Origin: Streptomyces sp. NBC_01439
GTDB lineage: Bacteria; Actinomycetota; Actinomycetes; Streptomycetales; Streptomycetaceae
Direction of reading: 5' to 3'
Assembly: GCF_036227605.1 (NCBI RefSeq)
Contig: NZ_CP109487.1
Coordinates: forward strand, 5,433,001-5,497,000
DNA: 64,000 nucleotides
Under the pieces are notes generated by a model. It was given only the letters and a program-made list of their open reading frames with translations, did no database searches and had not been told where the DNA came from. The position numbers and the translations under genes are program-made. This document shows positions 31,770 through 40,544 of this stretch, in pieces. Within the stretch, counting starts at the first letter, position 1. Every line of letters begins with the position of its first letter.

Positions 31770-33023
31770 TCACCCCCGCCCCAGCAGGACCGTTCCCGAC
31801 GAGCAGAACCAGCCGCCCGTGCCCGAGGCCAGGGCGACCTCCGGGAGGCGGCCGCCGGCTTTGGTGACCTGGCCGGCCCCCGCCTCGCCGCGGAGTTGGC
31901 GGACCGCCTCGACCAGGAGGAACAGGCCGCGCATGCCGGGGTGGCAGGCCGAGAGGCCGCCGCCGTCGGTGTTGACCGGGAGTTCCCCGTCACGCAGCAG
32001 GCGGCCCTTCTCCACGAACGCCCCGCCCTCGCCCTTCGCGCAGAAGCCGAGGTCCTCCAGGGTCACCAGGGTCATGTAGGTGAACGCGTCGTAGATCTCC
32101 GCGAGGTCCACGTCCGCCGGGGTGAGGCCGGCCCGCTCGAAGGCGATGCGGCCCGAGACCGCCGCCGGGGACACCGTGAAGTCCTCCCACTCCGACATGG
32201 TGGTGTGGGAGACGGACGTACCGGCCCCCAAGATCCAGACGGGGGCCTTCGCGGTGTCCGGTACGTAGTCCTCCGCCGCCAGGAGCACCGCGCAGCCGCC
32301 GTCCGAGCGGATGCAGCAGTGCAGCTTGGTGAAGGGGTCGGCGATCATGTCCCCGCCGAGCACGTCCTCGACCGTGATCGGGTCGCGGAACATGGCGTCC
32401 GGGTTCGTGGCCGCGTTCGCCCGGGCCTGTACGGCCACGGCGGCGAGCTGCTCCAGCGTCGTCCCGTACTCGTGCATGTGGCGACGGGCGGCCATGGCGT
32501 ACTTGGAGATCAGCGTGTGGCCGTACGGGACCTCGAACTGCAGCGGTCCCCGCGCTCCGAAGGAGAGGTTGGAGGTGCGGCGCCGCGCCTTGATGTCCGC
32601 GCGGGCCGTGGAGCCGTAGACCAGGAGCACGGCGTTGGCGTGCCCGGCGGCGATCGCGTCCGCCGCGTGGGCGGCCATGACCTCCCAGGTCGAGCCGCCG
32701 ACCGAGGTGGAGTCGACCCAGGTGGGGCGCAGACCCAGGTACTCGGCCACCTCGACCGGTGCGAGCGTGCCGAGGCCGGCCGAGGCGAAGCCGTCGATGA
32801 CGGAACGTTGCAGGCCGGAGTCGGCCAGGGCGCGCCGGGCGGCCTGTGCGTGCAGGGCGTAGGGGGTGGGGCCGTCGACCCGGCCGCAGTCCGAAAGGGC
32901 GACGCCGACCACCGCGACCCGCCGGCGGGTGCGAGGTGCGGGGCCGGTCGTGGGTCCTGTCGCGGGGCCTGTCGTGGGGCCGATCGTGGGTCCGGAGAAG
33001 GGTCCGGATGTGGGTCCAGGCAT
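31770..33023 (-). CDS. Thiolase-superfamily lipid-transfer protein (Ltp-like)
   Basis: 417-residue SCP-x/Ltp-type thiolase. After a 34-residue Gly-Pro-Thr repeat leader, the fold begins RRVAVVGVALSDCGRVDGPT. VDSTSVGGSTWEVMAAHAAD stands where the catalytic Cys lies in classical thiolases; no Cys is visible there, as in Ltp aldolases. The C-terminal half has YDAFTYMTLVTLEDLGFC and NTDGGGLSACHPGMRG, which carry the conserved Tyr-Asp and Gly-rich elements. Ltp2 enzymes do retro-aldol cleavage of CoA esters together with a DUF35 protein; the DUF35 gene at 28359 is the likely partner. Divergent from the dehydrogenase at 33182, with two operators in the gap. Confidence 0.88.
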   Translation of the reverse strand: MPGPTSGPFSGPTIGPTTGPATGPTTGPAPRTRRRVAVVGVALSDCGRVDGPTPYALHAQAARRALADSGLQRSVIDGFASAGLGTLAPVEVAEYLGLRPTWVDSTSVGGSTWEVMAAHAADAIAAGHANAVLLVYGSTARADIKARRRTSNLSFGARGPLQFEVPYGHTLISKYAMAARRHMHEYGTTLEQLAAVAVQARANAATNPDAMFRDPITVEDVLGGDMIADPFTKLHCCIRSDGGCAVLLAAEDYVPDTAKAPVWILGAGTSVSHTTMSEWEDFTVSPAAVSGRIAFERAGLTPADVDLAEIYDAFTYMTLVTLEDLGFCAKGEGGAFVEKGRLLRDGELPVNTDGGGLSACHPGMRGLFLLVEAVRQLRGEAGAGQVTKAGGRLPEVALASGTGGWFCSSGTVLLGRG

Positions 33024-33038
33024 GAGGGGACCGTATAT

Positions 33039-33053
33039 CTGACGAAGTGTCAG
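33039..33053. promoter_or_regulatory. Palindromic operator, site 5 (thiolase promoter)
   Basis: CTGACGAAGTGTCAG matches CTGACG-N3-CGTCAG with one mismatch, 15 bases upstream of the minus-strand thiolase start. Confidence 0.75.
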
Positions 33054-33119
33054 ACGCTAGACCCCGCCGCGCAACCGACTCCCGTAGCCCCCTGTGCATC
33101 TGACCCCGTCGGGCCTAAC

Positions 33120-33134
33120 ATGACGGCCCGTCAG
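33120..33134. promoter_or_regulatory. Palindromic operator, site 6 (dehydrogenase promoter)
   Basis: ATGACGGCCCGTCAG matches with one mismatch at the first base, 47 bases before the dehydrogenase start at 33182. Sites 5 and 6 serve the divergent pair. Confidence 0.75.
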
Positions 33135-33181
33135 ATACAGCCCAGCTACCGCTGGGAGGTGCCCCCGGGAGGAGCTCGACG

Positions 33182-34486
33182 ATGGATGCCGCCTTCACCG
33201 CGGAGCAGGACGAGATGCGCCGTACCCTGCGCGAGATCCTGGGCAAACGCTGCGGCCCCGACGAGGTCAAGGCGGCCGTCCGCACCGCCGCTGGGCACGA
33301 CCGCGAGCTCTGGCAGCAGCTGGCCCGGCAGCTCGGGCTGCCGGGCATCGCCGTCGCCGAGGAGTACGGCGGCGTCGGCTGCGCCCCCGCCGACCTGGCC
33401 CTGGCCTGCGAGGAGACGGGCCGGGCGCTGCTGCCCTCGCCGCTGCTGGCCACCGCCGCGCTGTGCGCGCCCCTGATCGCCGCCCTCGGCACGGACGCCC
33501 AGCGCTCCGCGCTGCTCCCGCTGCTGGCGACGGGCGGGTTGACCGCCGCCCTCGCCATCAGCGGCCCGGCGCTGGCCACCGCCCTCGCACTGACCGGGGA
33601 GGACGCCGCCGGACAGTGGTCCGGCGGCGGTCGCGCGGGCGGCGTCCAGGCCCGCGCCGTTGCCGCCGCCGCCGATACCACCGCCGCCGATACCGGCGCC
33701 GGCTGGCGGCTGTACGGGGAGGTCGCCCAGGTGCTCGACGGTCACAGCGCCGGGCTCCTGTTGGTCGCCGCGCACACCGGCGGCTTCGCGTGCAGCCGCA
33801 CGCTGCTGTTCCTCGTGCGGGAGGACGCGCCGGGGCTCGTACGGTCCCGGCAGGTCGTCCTGGACGAGACCCGCCCGCAAGCCAGGATCGAACTGCGGGA
33901 CGTGCCGGCGGAGTTGCTCGGGGTCGAAGGGGTCGAAGGGGCCGAAGGGGTCGATGTGCTCGGCGCGCTCGCCGCCACGGGGCGCACCGCCGCTGCCGTA
34001 CTGGCCGCCGAGGCGGTCGGCGCGGCCGGTCAGGCGCTGGCCCGCACGGTGGAGTACGTACGCCAGCGCGAGCAGTTCGGCCGGGCGATCGGCTCCTTCC
34101 AGGCGGTCAAGCACCGCCTCGCCGACCTGTACGTGCAGGTGCAGGCGGCCCGCTCGGCGGCCTACTACGCCGCCTGGGACCCCGACCAGGGCGGCCTCGC
34201 GCTGGCCCAGGCCCTGGAGGCGCTACGGGTGACCGCGGGCGAGGCGATCCAGCTGCACGGCGGCATAGGCTTCACCTGGGAGCACGACGCGCACCTCTAC
34301 TTCAAGCGGGCGGCGGCCGACGAGCTGCTGTTCGGCCCGGTCCACCGGTTGCGGGCGCACGCCGCCGACCGCGCGGGCCTGTTCGCGGACCCGGCGGCGG
34401 CTCCGGCTCCGGCTCCACCAAAACCTCCGTCGAAACCTTCGCCCGAGCCCACACCCCCGCCCGCACAAGAGAAGGTGGCCGTCTGA
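33182..34486 (+). CDS. Acyl-CoA dehydrogenase with Pro-rich tail
   Basis: 434-residue acyl-CoA dehydrogenase of the same class as the short one at 1018: MDAAFTAEQDEMRRTLREIL at the start, VRQREQFGRAIGSFQAVKHR (about residue 296 on) and QLHGGIGFTWEHDAHLYFKR near the C-terminus. A 9-bp repeat run gives the GVEGVEGAEGV stretch near residue 250, and the C-terminus ends in ~30 residues of Pro/Ala/Lys, both signs of slippage at GC-rich repeats. It may pair with the large-subunit-type enzyme at 6576; that is inference. Strong ribosome site GGGAGGAG, and an operator just upstream. The stop overlaps the next ATG (TGATG). Confidence 0.9.
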   Translation: MDAAFTAEQDEMRRTLREILGKRCGPDEVKAAVRTAAGHDRELWQQLARQLGLPGIAVAEEYGGVGCAPADLALACEETGRALLPSPLLATAALCAPLIAALGTDAQRSALLPLLATGGLTAALAISGPALATALALTGEDAAGQWSGGGRAGGVQARAVAAAADTTAADTGAGWRLYGEVAQVLDGHSAGLLLVAAHTGGFACSRTLLFLVREDAPGLVRSRQVVLDETRPQARIELRDVPAELLGVEGVEGAEGVDVLGALAATGRTAAAVLAAEAVGAAGQALARTVEYVRQREQFGRAIGSFQAVKHRLADLYVQVQAARSAAYYAAWDPDQGGLALAQALEALRVTAGEAIQLHGGIGFTWEHDAHLYFKRAAADELLFGPVHRLRAHAADRAGLFADPAAAPAPAPPKPPSKPSPEPTPPPAQEKVAV

Positions 34487-34968
34487 TGGCTCGCGTGGCT
34501 CCCGGCGTCAAGCTGATGCAGAAGATCTCCTCGACCGTGCTCTTCGCCAAGATCGCACCGCACTTCATCCCCGCCCTGGACAAGGCGGTGCACAAGTTGA
34601 CCCGCGGCAAGGTCATCCTCAGCGCCCAGATGCTGCCGGGCGTGATCCTCACCGCCAAGGGTGCCAAGACCGGTGAGCCGCGCACGACCCCGCTCGCCTG
34701 CATGCCGGAGGACGGCGGGACGACGTGGATCCTGATCGGCTCCAACTTCGGCCGGCCCGGGCATCCGGCATGGACCGGGAACCTACTCAAGCACCCGGAC
34801 GCGGACGTGAGTTGGCAAGGTCGGGACATCCCCGTCCGGGCCCGGCTGCTGGCGGGTGAGGAACGCGCGGAGGCGTGGCGGGCGGTGCTGGGGTTCTGGC
34901 CGCCCTACGCGACGTACCAGGCGCGCATCGAGCGCGAGATCCGGTTGTTCCGCCTGGAGCGTCGCTGA
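34486..34968 (+). CDS. Deazaflavin (F420)-dependent nitroreductase-family oxidoreductase
   Basis: 160-residue split-barrel protein of the Ddn family, which uses reduced coenzyme F420 to reduce quinones, enones or nitro groups. Typical features: PGVILTAKGAKTGEPRTTPL (about residues 51-70) and WILIGSNFGRPGHPAWTGNL (about 82-101), the F420-phosphate loop, then LLKHPDADVSWQGRDIPVRA. ATG overlaps the dehydrogenase stop, so it is in the operon marked by site 6. It may reduce an enone formed by a dehydrogenase, or protect against quinones. Confidence 0.87.
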   Translation: MARVAPGVKLMQKISSTVLFAKIAPHFIPALDKAVHKLTRGKVILSAQMLPGVILTAKGAKTGEPRTTPLACMPEDGGTTWILIGSNFGRPGHPAWTGNLLKHPDADVSWQGRDIPVRARLLAGEERAEAWRAVLGFWPPYATYQARIEREIRLFRLERR

Positions 34969-35023
34969 TCGCAGGCGATCGGGCGTGGTCGGCGGGCCCC
35001 TGGAGGGCGTCCGGGGGCCGCCG

Positions 35024-35671
35024 CTACTTCGTCGGCTTCTTGCCCGTGATGCCGAGGTGGACGAGCAGCGCCAGGTTCGGCTTGAGCTCGGCCTGCTTGA
35101 CGCCCCAGGTCTGGAAGCCCTTCTGGTGCGAGGCGACCGCGGCCAGCATCGCGACCAGCGAACCGGCCATCGCCGCGGGGCTGATGTCCTTGTCGACCTT
35201 GCCCTTGGCCTGGAGCTCCTTCATCGATTCGGTGAGGGAGTTGGTGACCGAGTTCAGGATCTTCATGCGGATCTTGTAGAAGCGCTTGTCGCCTTCGGCC
35301 GCGCCGAGGTCGACGACCCGCAGGATCGCGTCGTTGCGGCGCCAGAACTCCAGGAAGCCCTCGACGAGTTCCTCGGCGGCGGCCCACCCTGACTTGCCGA
35401 CCCAGGTCCGGCCCTCGACGAGCGACGTCAACTGTGCGCCCTCGGTGGCCATTTGTTCGGCGATCTCCAGGACGGCGCCCTCGACGTCCGGGAAGTACTG
35501 GTAGAAGGTCGCGGGGGAGGTACCGGCCTTGCGGGCGACGTCGATCACTTTGACGTCGCGGTACGGCGAGGAGCTGAGCATCTCGCCGAGGCAGTCGAGC
35601 AGCTTCTGCCGCGTCGCCTGGCCGCGCCGGCCGGCGACACGCCCGTCGACGGTGCGTACTTGTCCTGTCAT
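35024..35671 (-). CDS. TetR-family regulator, candidate controller of the CTGACG regulon
   Basis: 215 residues. The N-terminal helix-turn-helix (about residues 18-65) reads TRQKLLDCLGEMLSSSPYRD then VIDVARKAGTSPATFYQYFP, a TetR signature. The C-terminal domain (about 75-215) is helical with a hydrophobic ligand pocket. TetR regulators of catabolic clusters usually bind an acyl-CoA intermediate and release a short palindrome. It lies 55 bases after the operon with site 6. A degenerate copy of the operator (right arm CGTCAG exact, left arm two mismatches) straddles its own start codon at 35665-35679. It is the only TetR gene seen in the window. That it binds the operator is inference. Confidence 0.85.
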   Translation of the reverse strand: MTGQVRTVDGRVAGRRGQATRQKLLDCLGEMLSSSPYRDVKVIDVARKAGTSPATFYQYFPDVEGAVLEIAEQMATEGAQLTSLVEGRTWVGKSGWAAAEELVEGFLEFWRRNDAILRVVDLGAAEGDKRFYKIRMKILNSVTNSLTESMKELQAKGKVDKDISPAAMAGSLVAMLAAVASHQKGFQTWGVKQAELKPNLALLVHLGITGKKPTK

Positions 35672-35679
35672 GCCGTCAG
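35665..35679. promoter_or_regulatory. Degenerate operator at the TetR start codon
   Basis: CTGTCATGCCGTCAG keeps the right arm CGTCAG and has two mismatches in the left arm. It overlaps the ATG of the TetR gene (complement of 35669-35671). Weak autoregulation is possible; chance cannot be excluded. Confidence 0.3.
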
Positions 35680-35990
35680 CTTACCGAGGGGTGATCGGGG
35701 CGCTATTCGGCCGCCTGCAAATGGGGTTACGGGGCCCCTGGCCTGGGCCGAAGGGGCTCCCGGGCGGTAGGGCAGGCGCATTCCGGACGGAAATCGGCCC
35801 CCGCGCGCCCCCGGCCGGGCCGTGTCCCCGCGCCACCCCCGCCCCCCGCCCCGGCCCGGGCGTGTCGCCCGGTTCCATGGGATTTCCCCCGAATAGTCTT
35901 ATCAACAGGCTGTGGACAAGTTTTCGGGCGGATCATGGCTGAGAGGGTTGGGAGGGTACACACCCCCGCACAACGGAAGGAAACGGGCCC
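35680..35990. other. Intergenic region between TetR and VOC genes
   Basis: About 310 bases. It is GC-rich apart from an AT-richer patch around 35890-35930 (AATAGTCTTATCAACAG) that may hold the VOC gene's promoter. No gene seen. Confidence 0.4.
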
Positions 35991-36797
35991 ATGGCCGCAT
36001 TCGTGGAAGGCGCCCCCTGCTGGGTGGACGCCTCGCTTCCGGACGTCGAGGGGGGCAAGCGCTTCTACGGTGAGCTCTTCGGATGGACCTTCGCCGACGC
36101 TGCGGGCGCCGAGTACGGCCACTACACCCAGGCCTACAGCCGTGGCCGCAACGTCGCCGCCCTCGCCCCCAAGCCCGACGGCCGCATGCCCACCGTCTGG
36201 GGGATCTACCTCTACACCACCGACGCCTACGCCTGCGCCCAACGCATCCGCGCCGCCGGCGGCCAGATGGTGATGGACCCGATGCCGGTCGGCCCGTACG
36301 GCACCGCGGCGATGGCCGCCGACCCCGGCGGCGCCGTCTTCGGCCTGTGGCAGCCCGGCACCCACCACGGCTTCGAGGCCCAGCAGGAGCCGTACACGTA
36401 CTGCTGGAGCGAGGTCTACACCCGCGCCCGCGACGCCGTCGACGCCTTCTACGCCAAGGTCTTCGGCTACGTCCCGCAGGACCAGGACGACGCCGGCGTC
36501 GAGTACCGCATCTGGTCCCCGCCCGGAACCGCGCCCGGCACGGACACCGCCGTCCTCGGTCGCAGCCTGATCACCGACGCCTTCCCCGAAGCGATGCCCG
36601 CGCACTTCCTCGCCTACTTCGCCGTACCGGACTGCGACCGGTCCGTCGCCACGGTGCAGCGGCTCGGCGGCCGGGTCACCGCCGATCCCTTCGACACCCC
36701 CTACGGGCGGATCGCGGTCGTCGCCGACAACCAGGGGGCGGTCTTCGGGCTGCTCTCGGAACCCCGTACGCAGCCGGGCGCGCAGCCGGACGCATGA
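35991..36797 (+). CDS. VOC-family protein with two glyoxalase-like domains
   Basis: 268-residue double VOC protein related in layout to the one at 11901. Domain 1 opens GAPCWVDASLPDVEGGKRFY and closes DPGGAVFGLWQPG; domain 2 opens YCWSEVYTRARDAVDAFYAK and closes VVADNQGAVFGLLSEP. Such proteins bind metals and aromatic or antibiotic-like ligands. GGAAGGAAA lies upstream of the ATG. Monocistronic. Bases beyond its end carry an 11-bp tandem repeat. Confidence 0.88.
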   Translation: MAAFVEGAPCWVDASLPDVEGGKRFYGELFGWTFADAAGAEYGHYTQAYSRGRNVAALAPKPDGRMPTVWGIYLYTTDAYACAQRIRAAGGQMVMDPMPVGPYGTAAMAADPGGAVFGLWQPGTHHGFEAQQEPYTYCWSEVYTRARDAVDAFYAKVFGYVPQDQDDAGVEYRIWSPPGTAPGTDTAVLGRSLITDAFPEAMPAHFLAYFAVPDCDRSVATVQRLGGRVTADPFDTPYGRIAVVADNQGAVFGLLSEPRTQPGAQPDA

Positions 36798-36832
36798 CCG
36801 GTCGAGTACCCCCCACCCGCCGGGCCGCGGGG

Positions 36833-36876
36833 CCCGCATCCGGCCCGCATCCGGCCCGCATCGGGCCCGCATCCGG
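36833..36876 (+). repeat. Four 11-bp tandem repeats (CCCGCATCCGG)
   Basis: CCCGCATCCGG is repeated four times without gap (third copy CCCGCATCGGG) between the VOC gene and afsK. The period equals one helical turn. It may be a slippage product or a phased binding site. Confidence 0.75.
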
Positions 36877-37080
36877 CCCGTGTCCCCCCGGTCCCGGAGG
36901 GATCGTCGAGCAGATCACACCACCCCGCTCGACGTGCCGGGGCCGGACCGGGTCCGGGCCTGACAGAATCGGGGTTGCTCGACCCGGGCGGCGCCCGGAG
37001 TGAGACGCTGCACGGGGCAGGGCCCCGTGCCGGTGGATGCGGGCCCGCTGAGTGGCCCGTACGGGGAGGTGTGGAGGCGA

Positions 37081-39483
37081 GTGGTGGAGCAGCTGACGCA
37101 GCACGACCCGAGACGGATCGGCCCCTTCGAGGTGCTGGGACGGCTCGGCGCCGGCGGCATGGGGCTGGTCTATCTCGCGCGGTCCGCGTCCGGACGGCGG
37201 GTCGCGATCAAGACGGTGCGCACCGAGCTTGCCGAGGACCAGCTCTTCCGGGTCCGCTTCACCCGCGAGGTGGAGGCGGCCCGCGCGGTGTCCGGCTTCT
37301 ACACCGCGGCCGTGGTCGACGCCGACCCGCGCGCCGCGGTGCCGTGGCTGGCGACCGCCTACGTCCCGGCGCCCTCCCTGGAGGAGATCGTCAACGAGTG
37401 CGGGCCCATGCCCGCCCAGGCCGTACGGTGGCTCGCGGCCGGCATCGCCGAGGCCCTGCAGTCCATCCACGGCGCCGGCCTGGTCCACCGCGACCTGAAG
37501 CCGTCCAACGTGCTCGTCGTCGAGGACGGCCCGCGCGTGATCGACTTCGGTATCGCGAGCGGGGTTTCCAACACCCGCCTGACCATGACGAACGTCGCCG
37601 TCGGCACCCCCGCCTACATGTCGCCCGAGCAGGCCAAGGACTCGCGCAGCGTCAAGGGCGCCAGCGACGTCTTCTCGCTCGGCTCCACCCTCGTCTTCGC
37701 CGCCACCGGGCACCCGCCCTACCACGGCGCGAACCCGGTGGAGACGGTCTTCATGCTGCTGCGCGAGGGCCCCAACCTGGAGGGCCTCCCGGCCGAGCTG
37801 CGGCCGCTGATCGACTCCTGCATGCAGATGGACGCCACGCTCCGGCCCACCCCGGCCGACCTGCAGGCGCAGCTCGCCCCGCACCTGTTCGACGGCGGCG
37901 ACGACAGCGGCACCGCCTCGGCGTGGCTGCCCGCCAGGGCCGTCGCGATGATCGAGGCACGGCGTGCGGGGCACCGTACGCCGCCCGCGCCGCTCCCCGC
38001 ATTGCCGGCGCCCGGATCGGGCTCCGGGGGCCGCGGGGCGGCCGCCGAGGCCGTCACGCACCGGCGTCCGCGCGGGGCCGACTCCTGGGTGGACCCGCGG
38101 ACCGGCCAGGCCGTCCCGCAGCGCCCGCACCACCCGCCGAGGTCTCCGGTGCCCTCGGGCGAGCCGGTCCGCCTGGGCGGCTCGCCGGTGCCGATCGGGC
38201 CCGGGCCGCGCGCGACCGCCGCGGCCCCGGCCGCACACGCCTCCCCGGCCGCCGCGGACTCGGCGACCGGCTGGATCCGCCCGCCCGGCGGGTCGGTGGC
38301 CACCCCGTCGGCGGTGCAGCCCGTACCGAGCCCCGGTCCGGCCCCGGACAGCGGCCGCTGGCGGCCGTGGCGCTTCCGCATGTCCAACGAGGTGTGGGGC
38401 ACGCCGACCGTTGCCGGGAACCTGCTGTACGTGACCTCCTTCGAGGTCCACGCCCTGGACGTGGCGAGCGGCCGGCGCCAGTTCAAGACCCGCGACGTCG
38501 CCTGGTCCATGGCGGTCGCCGACGGCCGGATCCACGCCTCCGACGGCCCGTCCCTCTACGCGCTCGACGCCGGCGACGGCTCCGAGCGGTGGCGGCTGTC
38601 CACCGACGCCTGGGTGTACGCCCTGCGCGCCGAGCGCGGCACCGTCGTCACCGCCAGCCGCGGCGGCGGCGTACAGGGCCGGGAGGCCTCCACCGGCCAC
38701 AAGCTGTGGGAGCTGACCGGCGCGCAGAGCGACTTCGAGACCCCGGAGGCGGCCCCCGTCCTCCACGACGGCACGGTGTACGTGTGGCAGGACGCCCGGC
38801 TGCGCGCCCTGGACGCCCGCACCGGCCGCGAGTCCTGGTCCTACCCGATCGGTGACGCGGCCTCCTGCGGGAACGTGCCCGTACGGGTCACTCCGGCCGC
38901 GGACGGCAACGTGTACGTCGCGGCCGGCACCCGGGTCATTTCGGTGGACCGGGCCTCGGGCCGGGTCCGCTGGCACTTCGAGGCTCCCGCGGTCTTCCTG
39001 GCGCCCCCGGCCTTCGCGCCCGGCGCGGCCATCACGGGCGGCGGGGTCTACCTCGTCGACTACCTGGGCACGGTCTACGCCCTCGACGCGGCCACCGGTC
39101 AGGACCGCTGGCGGATCGCGACCGAGGGACGGCAGTCCCCGGACCCGGTGGTGGTCGCGAACGGCAACGTCCACCTGGGCGCGGGCAGCGCCCTGTACAC
39201 GCTCGACGCGGTCACCGGCACCCCGAAGTGGCGGTTCGCGGCGGGCGGCGAGATCACCGGCCTGCCGGCGGTCGCGGACGGCCGGGTGCACTTCGGTTCG
39301 GCCGACCACTGCCTGTACACCCTGGACGCGGCGGGCGGCCAGCTGCGCTGGAAGCTGGCCACGGGCGGCGAGATCACGGGCGCCCCGGTGGCGGAGGCGG
39401 GCGTGGTCTACGCATGCAGCAAGGACCGCTGCGTGTACGCCCTGGACGCGGCGAAGGGGACGGGCACCCGTACGAGCGGCTGA
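37081..39483 (+). CDS. afsK: Serine/threonine protein kinase AfsK with PQQ-like propeller
   Basis: 800 residues, matching S. coelicolor AfsK (799) in size and start ([20 protein letters not shown]). Kinase domain about 15-275: Gly loop [13 protein letters not shown], Lys in RVAIKTVR, catalytic loop [12 protein letters not shown] in VIDFGIAS, and activation loop [18 protein letters not shown], whose Thr is the autophosphorylation site in AfsK. A Pro-rich linker (about 290-430) leads to a beta-propeller of PQQ-enzyme-like repeats (about 435-800; repeated YALDA-TG motifs). There is no membrane segment; AfsK is known as inner-membrane-associated and phosphorylates AfsR, encoded 12 kb away. GTG at 37081 with GGAGG four bases upstream; the next GTG at 37084 is possible. 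Confidence 0.9.
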   Translation: MVEQLTQHDPRRIGPFEVLGRLGAGGMGLVYLARSASGRRVAIKTVRTELAEDQLFRVRFTREVEAARAVSGFYTAAVVDADPRAAVPWLATAYVPAPSLEEIVNECGPMPAQAVRWLAAGIAEALQSIHGAGLVHRDLKPSNVLVVEDGPRVIDFGIASGVSNTRLTMTNVAVGTPAYMSPEQAKDSRSVKGASDVFSLGSTLVFAATGHPPYHGANPVETVFMLLREGPNLEGLPAELRPLIDSCMQMDATLRPTPADLQAQLAPHLFDGGDDSGTASAWLPARAVAMIEARRAGHRTPPAPLPALPAPGSGSGGRGAAAEAVTHRRPRGADSWVDPRTGQAVPQRPHHPPRSPVPSGEPVRLGGSPVPIGPGPRATAAAPAAHASPAAADSATGWIRPPGGSVATPSAVQPVPSPGPAPDSGRWRPWRFRMSNEVWGTPTVAGNLLYVTSFEVHALDVASGRRQFKTRDVAWSMAVADGRIHASDGPSLYALDAGDGSERWRLSTDAWVYALRAERGTVVTASRGGGVQGREASTGHKLWELTGAQSDFETPEAAPVLHDGTVYVWQDARLRALDARTGRESWSYPIGDAASCGNVPVRVTPAADGNVYVAAGTRVISVDRASGRVRWHFEAPAVFLAPPAFAPGAAITGGGVYLVDYLGTVYALDAATGQDRWRIATEGRQSPDPVVVANGNVHLGAGSALYTLDAVTGTPKWRFAAGGEITGLPAVADGRVHFGSADHCLYTLDAAGGQLRWKLATGGEITGAPVAEAGVVYACSKDRCVYALDAAKGTGTRTSG

Positions 39484-39551
39484 CCTGCCCGGAGGCGGGG
39501 CTGCGGCCCCGCCGGGTAGCGCACCGCACCGGGAGTGACAGGATGGACCCC

Positions 39552-40049
39552 ATGAGCAACGTCTACTTCGACATCACCATCAACGGCGCCCCCGCCGGCC
39601 GCATCGTCTTCAGCCTCTTCGACGAGGTCGTCCCGAAGACGGCGCGCAACTTCCGTGAGCTGGCCACCGGCCAGAACGGCTACGGCTACGCCGGCTCGGG
39701 CTTCCACCGCGTCATCCCCCAGTTCATGCTGCAGGGCGGTGACTTCACCAACCACAACGGCACCGGCGGCAAGTCCATCTACGGCGAGAAGTTCGAGGAC
39801 GAGAACTTCCAGCTGAAGCACGACCGCCCGTACCTGCTGTCGATGGCGAACGCCGGCCGCAACACCAACGGCTCGCAGTTCTTCATCACCACCGTCGTCA
39901 CCTCGTGGCTCGACGGCAAGCACGTCGTCTTCGGCGAGGTCGTCGAGGGCCAGGAGCTCGTGGATCAGATCGAGGCCCTGGGCTCCCAGTCCGGCGCCCC
40001 CAAGGGCAAGGTCGAGATCTCGGCCTCCGGCGTCGTCGACGCCGCCTGA
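39552..40049 (+). CDS. Peptidyl-prolyl cis-trans isomerase (cyclophilin)
   Basis: 165-residue cyclophilin that speeds proline isomerisation in protein folding. It holds all main family blocks: [14 protein letters not shown], the catalytic Arg in [39 protein letters not shown], and [19 protein letters not shown] with [12 protein letters not shown]. No signal peptide, so cytoplasmic. ATG at 39552 (AGGATGG five bases upstream) is preferred; ATG at 39543 adds three residues. Ended by the hairpin at 40075-40105. Confidence 0.95.
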   Translation: MSNVYFDITINGAPAGRIVFSLFDEVVPKTARNFRELATGQNGYGYAGSGFHRVIPQFMLQGGDFTNHNGTGGKSIYGEKFEDENFQLKHDRPYLLSMANAGRNTNGSQFFITTVVTSWLDGKHVVFGEVVEGQELVDQIEALGSQSGAPKGKVEISASGVVDAA

Positions 40050-40074
40050 TCCCCACCCCGCCCCACCGGCCGGT

Positions 40075-40105
40075 CGGCCCCGCCCCCTCTCGGGGGCCGG
40101 GGCCG
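40075..40105. terminator. Hairpin between cyclophilin and DUF6193 genes
   Basis: CGGCCCC and CCCCC pair with GGGGG and GGGGCCG around a TCTC loop, with one small internal loop. Placed between two converging genes. Confidence 0.6.
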
Positions 40106-40163
40106 CCGCCGTTTCCGGGCCGGGCCTGACGCACCGCACCGCGTGCCGTGCGTCGGGCGGACG

Positions 40164-40535
40164 TCACAGGTCGTTCGCGGTGCCGTCGATCGCCGGCCCG
40201 CAGTCCTCGGGGAGGTGCGCGGCGATCAGGCGGTAGGCCTCCTCTGCCGTCTCCGTCACGCCGAGCAGCGTGTTGTCGGACTGCCGGCGCACGCGGTAGC
40301 CGCCGCTGGCCTGCGGGAAGGCGGTACCGATGTCCCGGGTCCACGGGAACTGGATGCAACGGCTGAGGTACAGCACGCCGTGGCTGACGGCGGGGAACAG
40401 TTCCCGCAGTGCCGCATGGCTGTGTGCGGCCCGCGGCACGGCGGGATCGACCCGGTCAGGGCCGTAGGCGAGGACGGTCCGCCATGCGGTCGCCACGATC
40501 TCCGCTGCGGTCGGCGGGGCTTCATCGTTCGTCAT
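40164..40535 (-). CDS. DUF6193-like small protein, candidate immunity protein
   Basis: 123-residue acidic protein resembling DUF6193 proteins: AWRTVLAYGPDRVDPAVPRA then LRELFPAVSHGVLYLSRCIQ, FPWTRDIGTAFP and a C-terminal AYRLIAAHLPEDCGPAIDGT. It follows the giant Rhs protein by only nine bases on the same strand and converges on the cyclophilin gene. That position, its small size and acidic character fit the immunity gene of a polymorphic toxin; the family itself has no established function, so this is inference. Confidence 0.7.
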   Translation of the reverse strand: MTNDEAPPTAAEIVATAWRTVLAYGPDRVDPAVPRAAHSHAALRELFPAVSHGVLYLSRCIQFPWTRDIGTAFPQASGGYRVRRQSDNTLLGVTETAEEAYRLIAAHLPEDCGPAIDGTANDL

Positions 40536-40544
40536 GCGGTGACA

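Noticed and set aside
33099..33113. CTGACCCCGTCGG as a further operator
   Set aside because: Both arms are degenerate and it lies between two better sites; probably chance.
36676..39309. Long minus-strand frame across afsK
   Set aside because: Antisense to a well-recognised kinase; composition without any domain.
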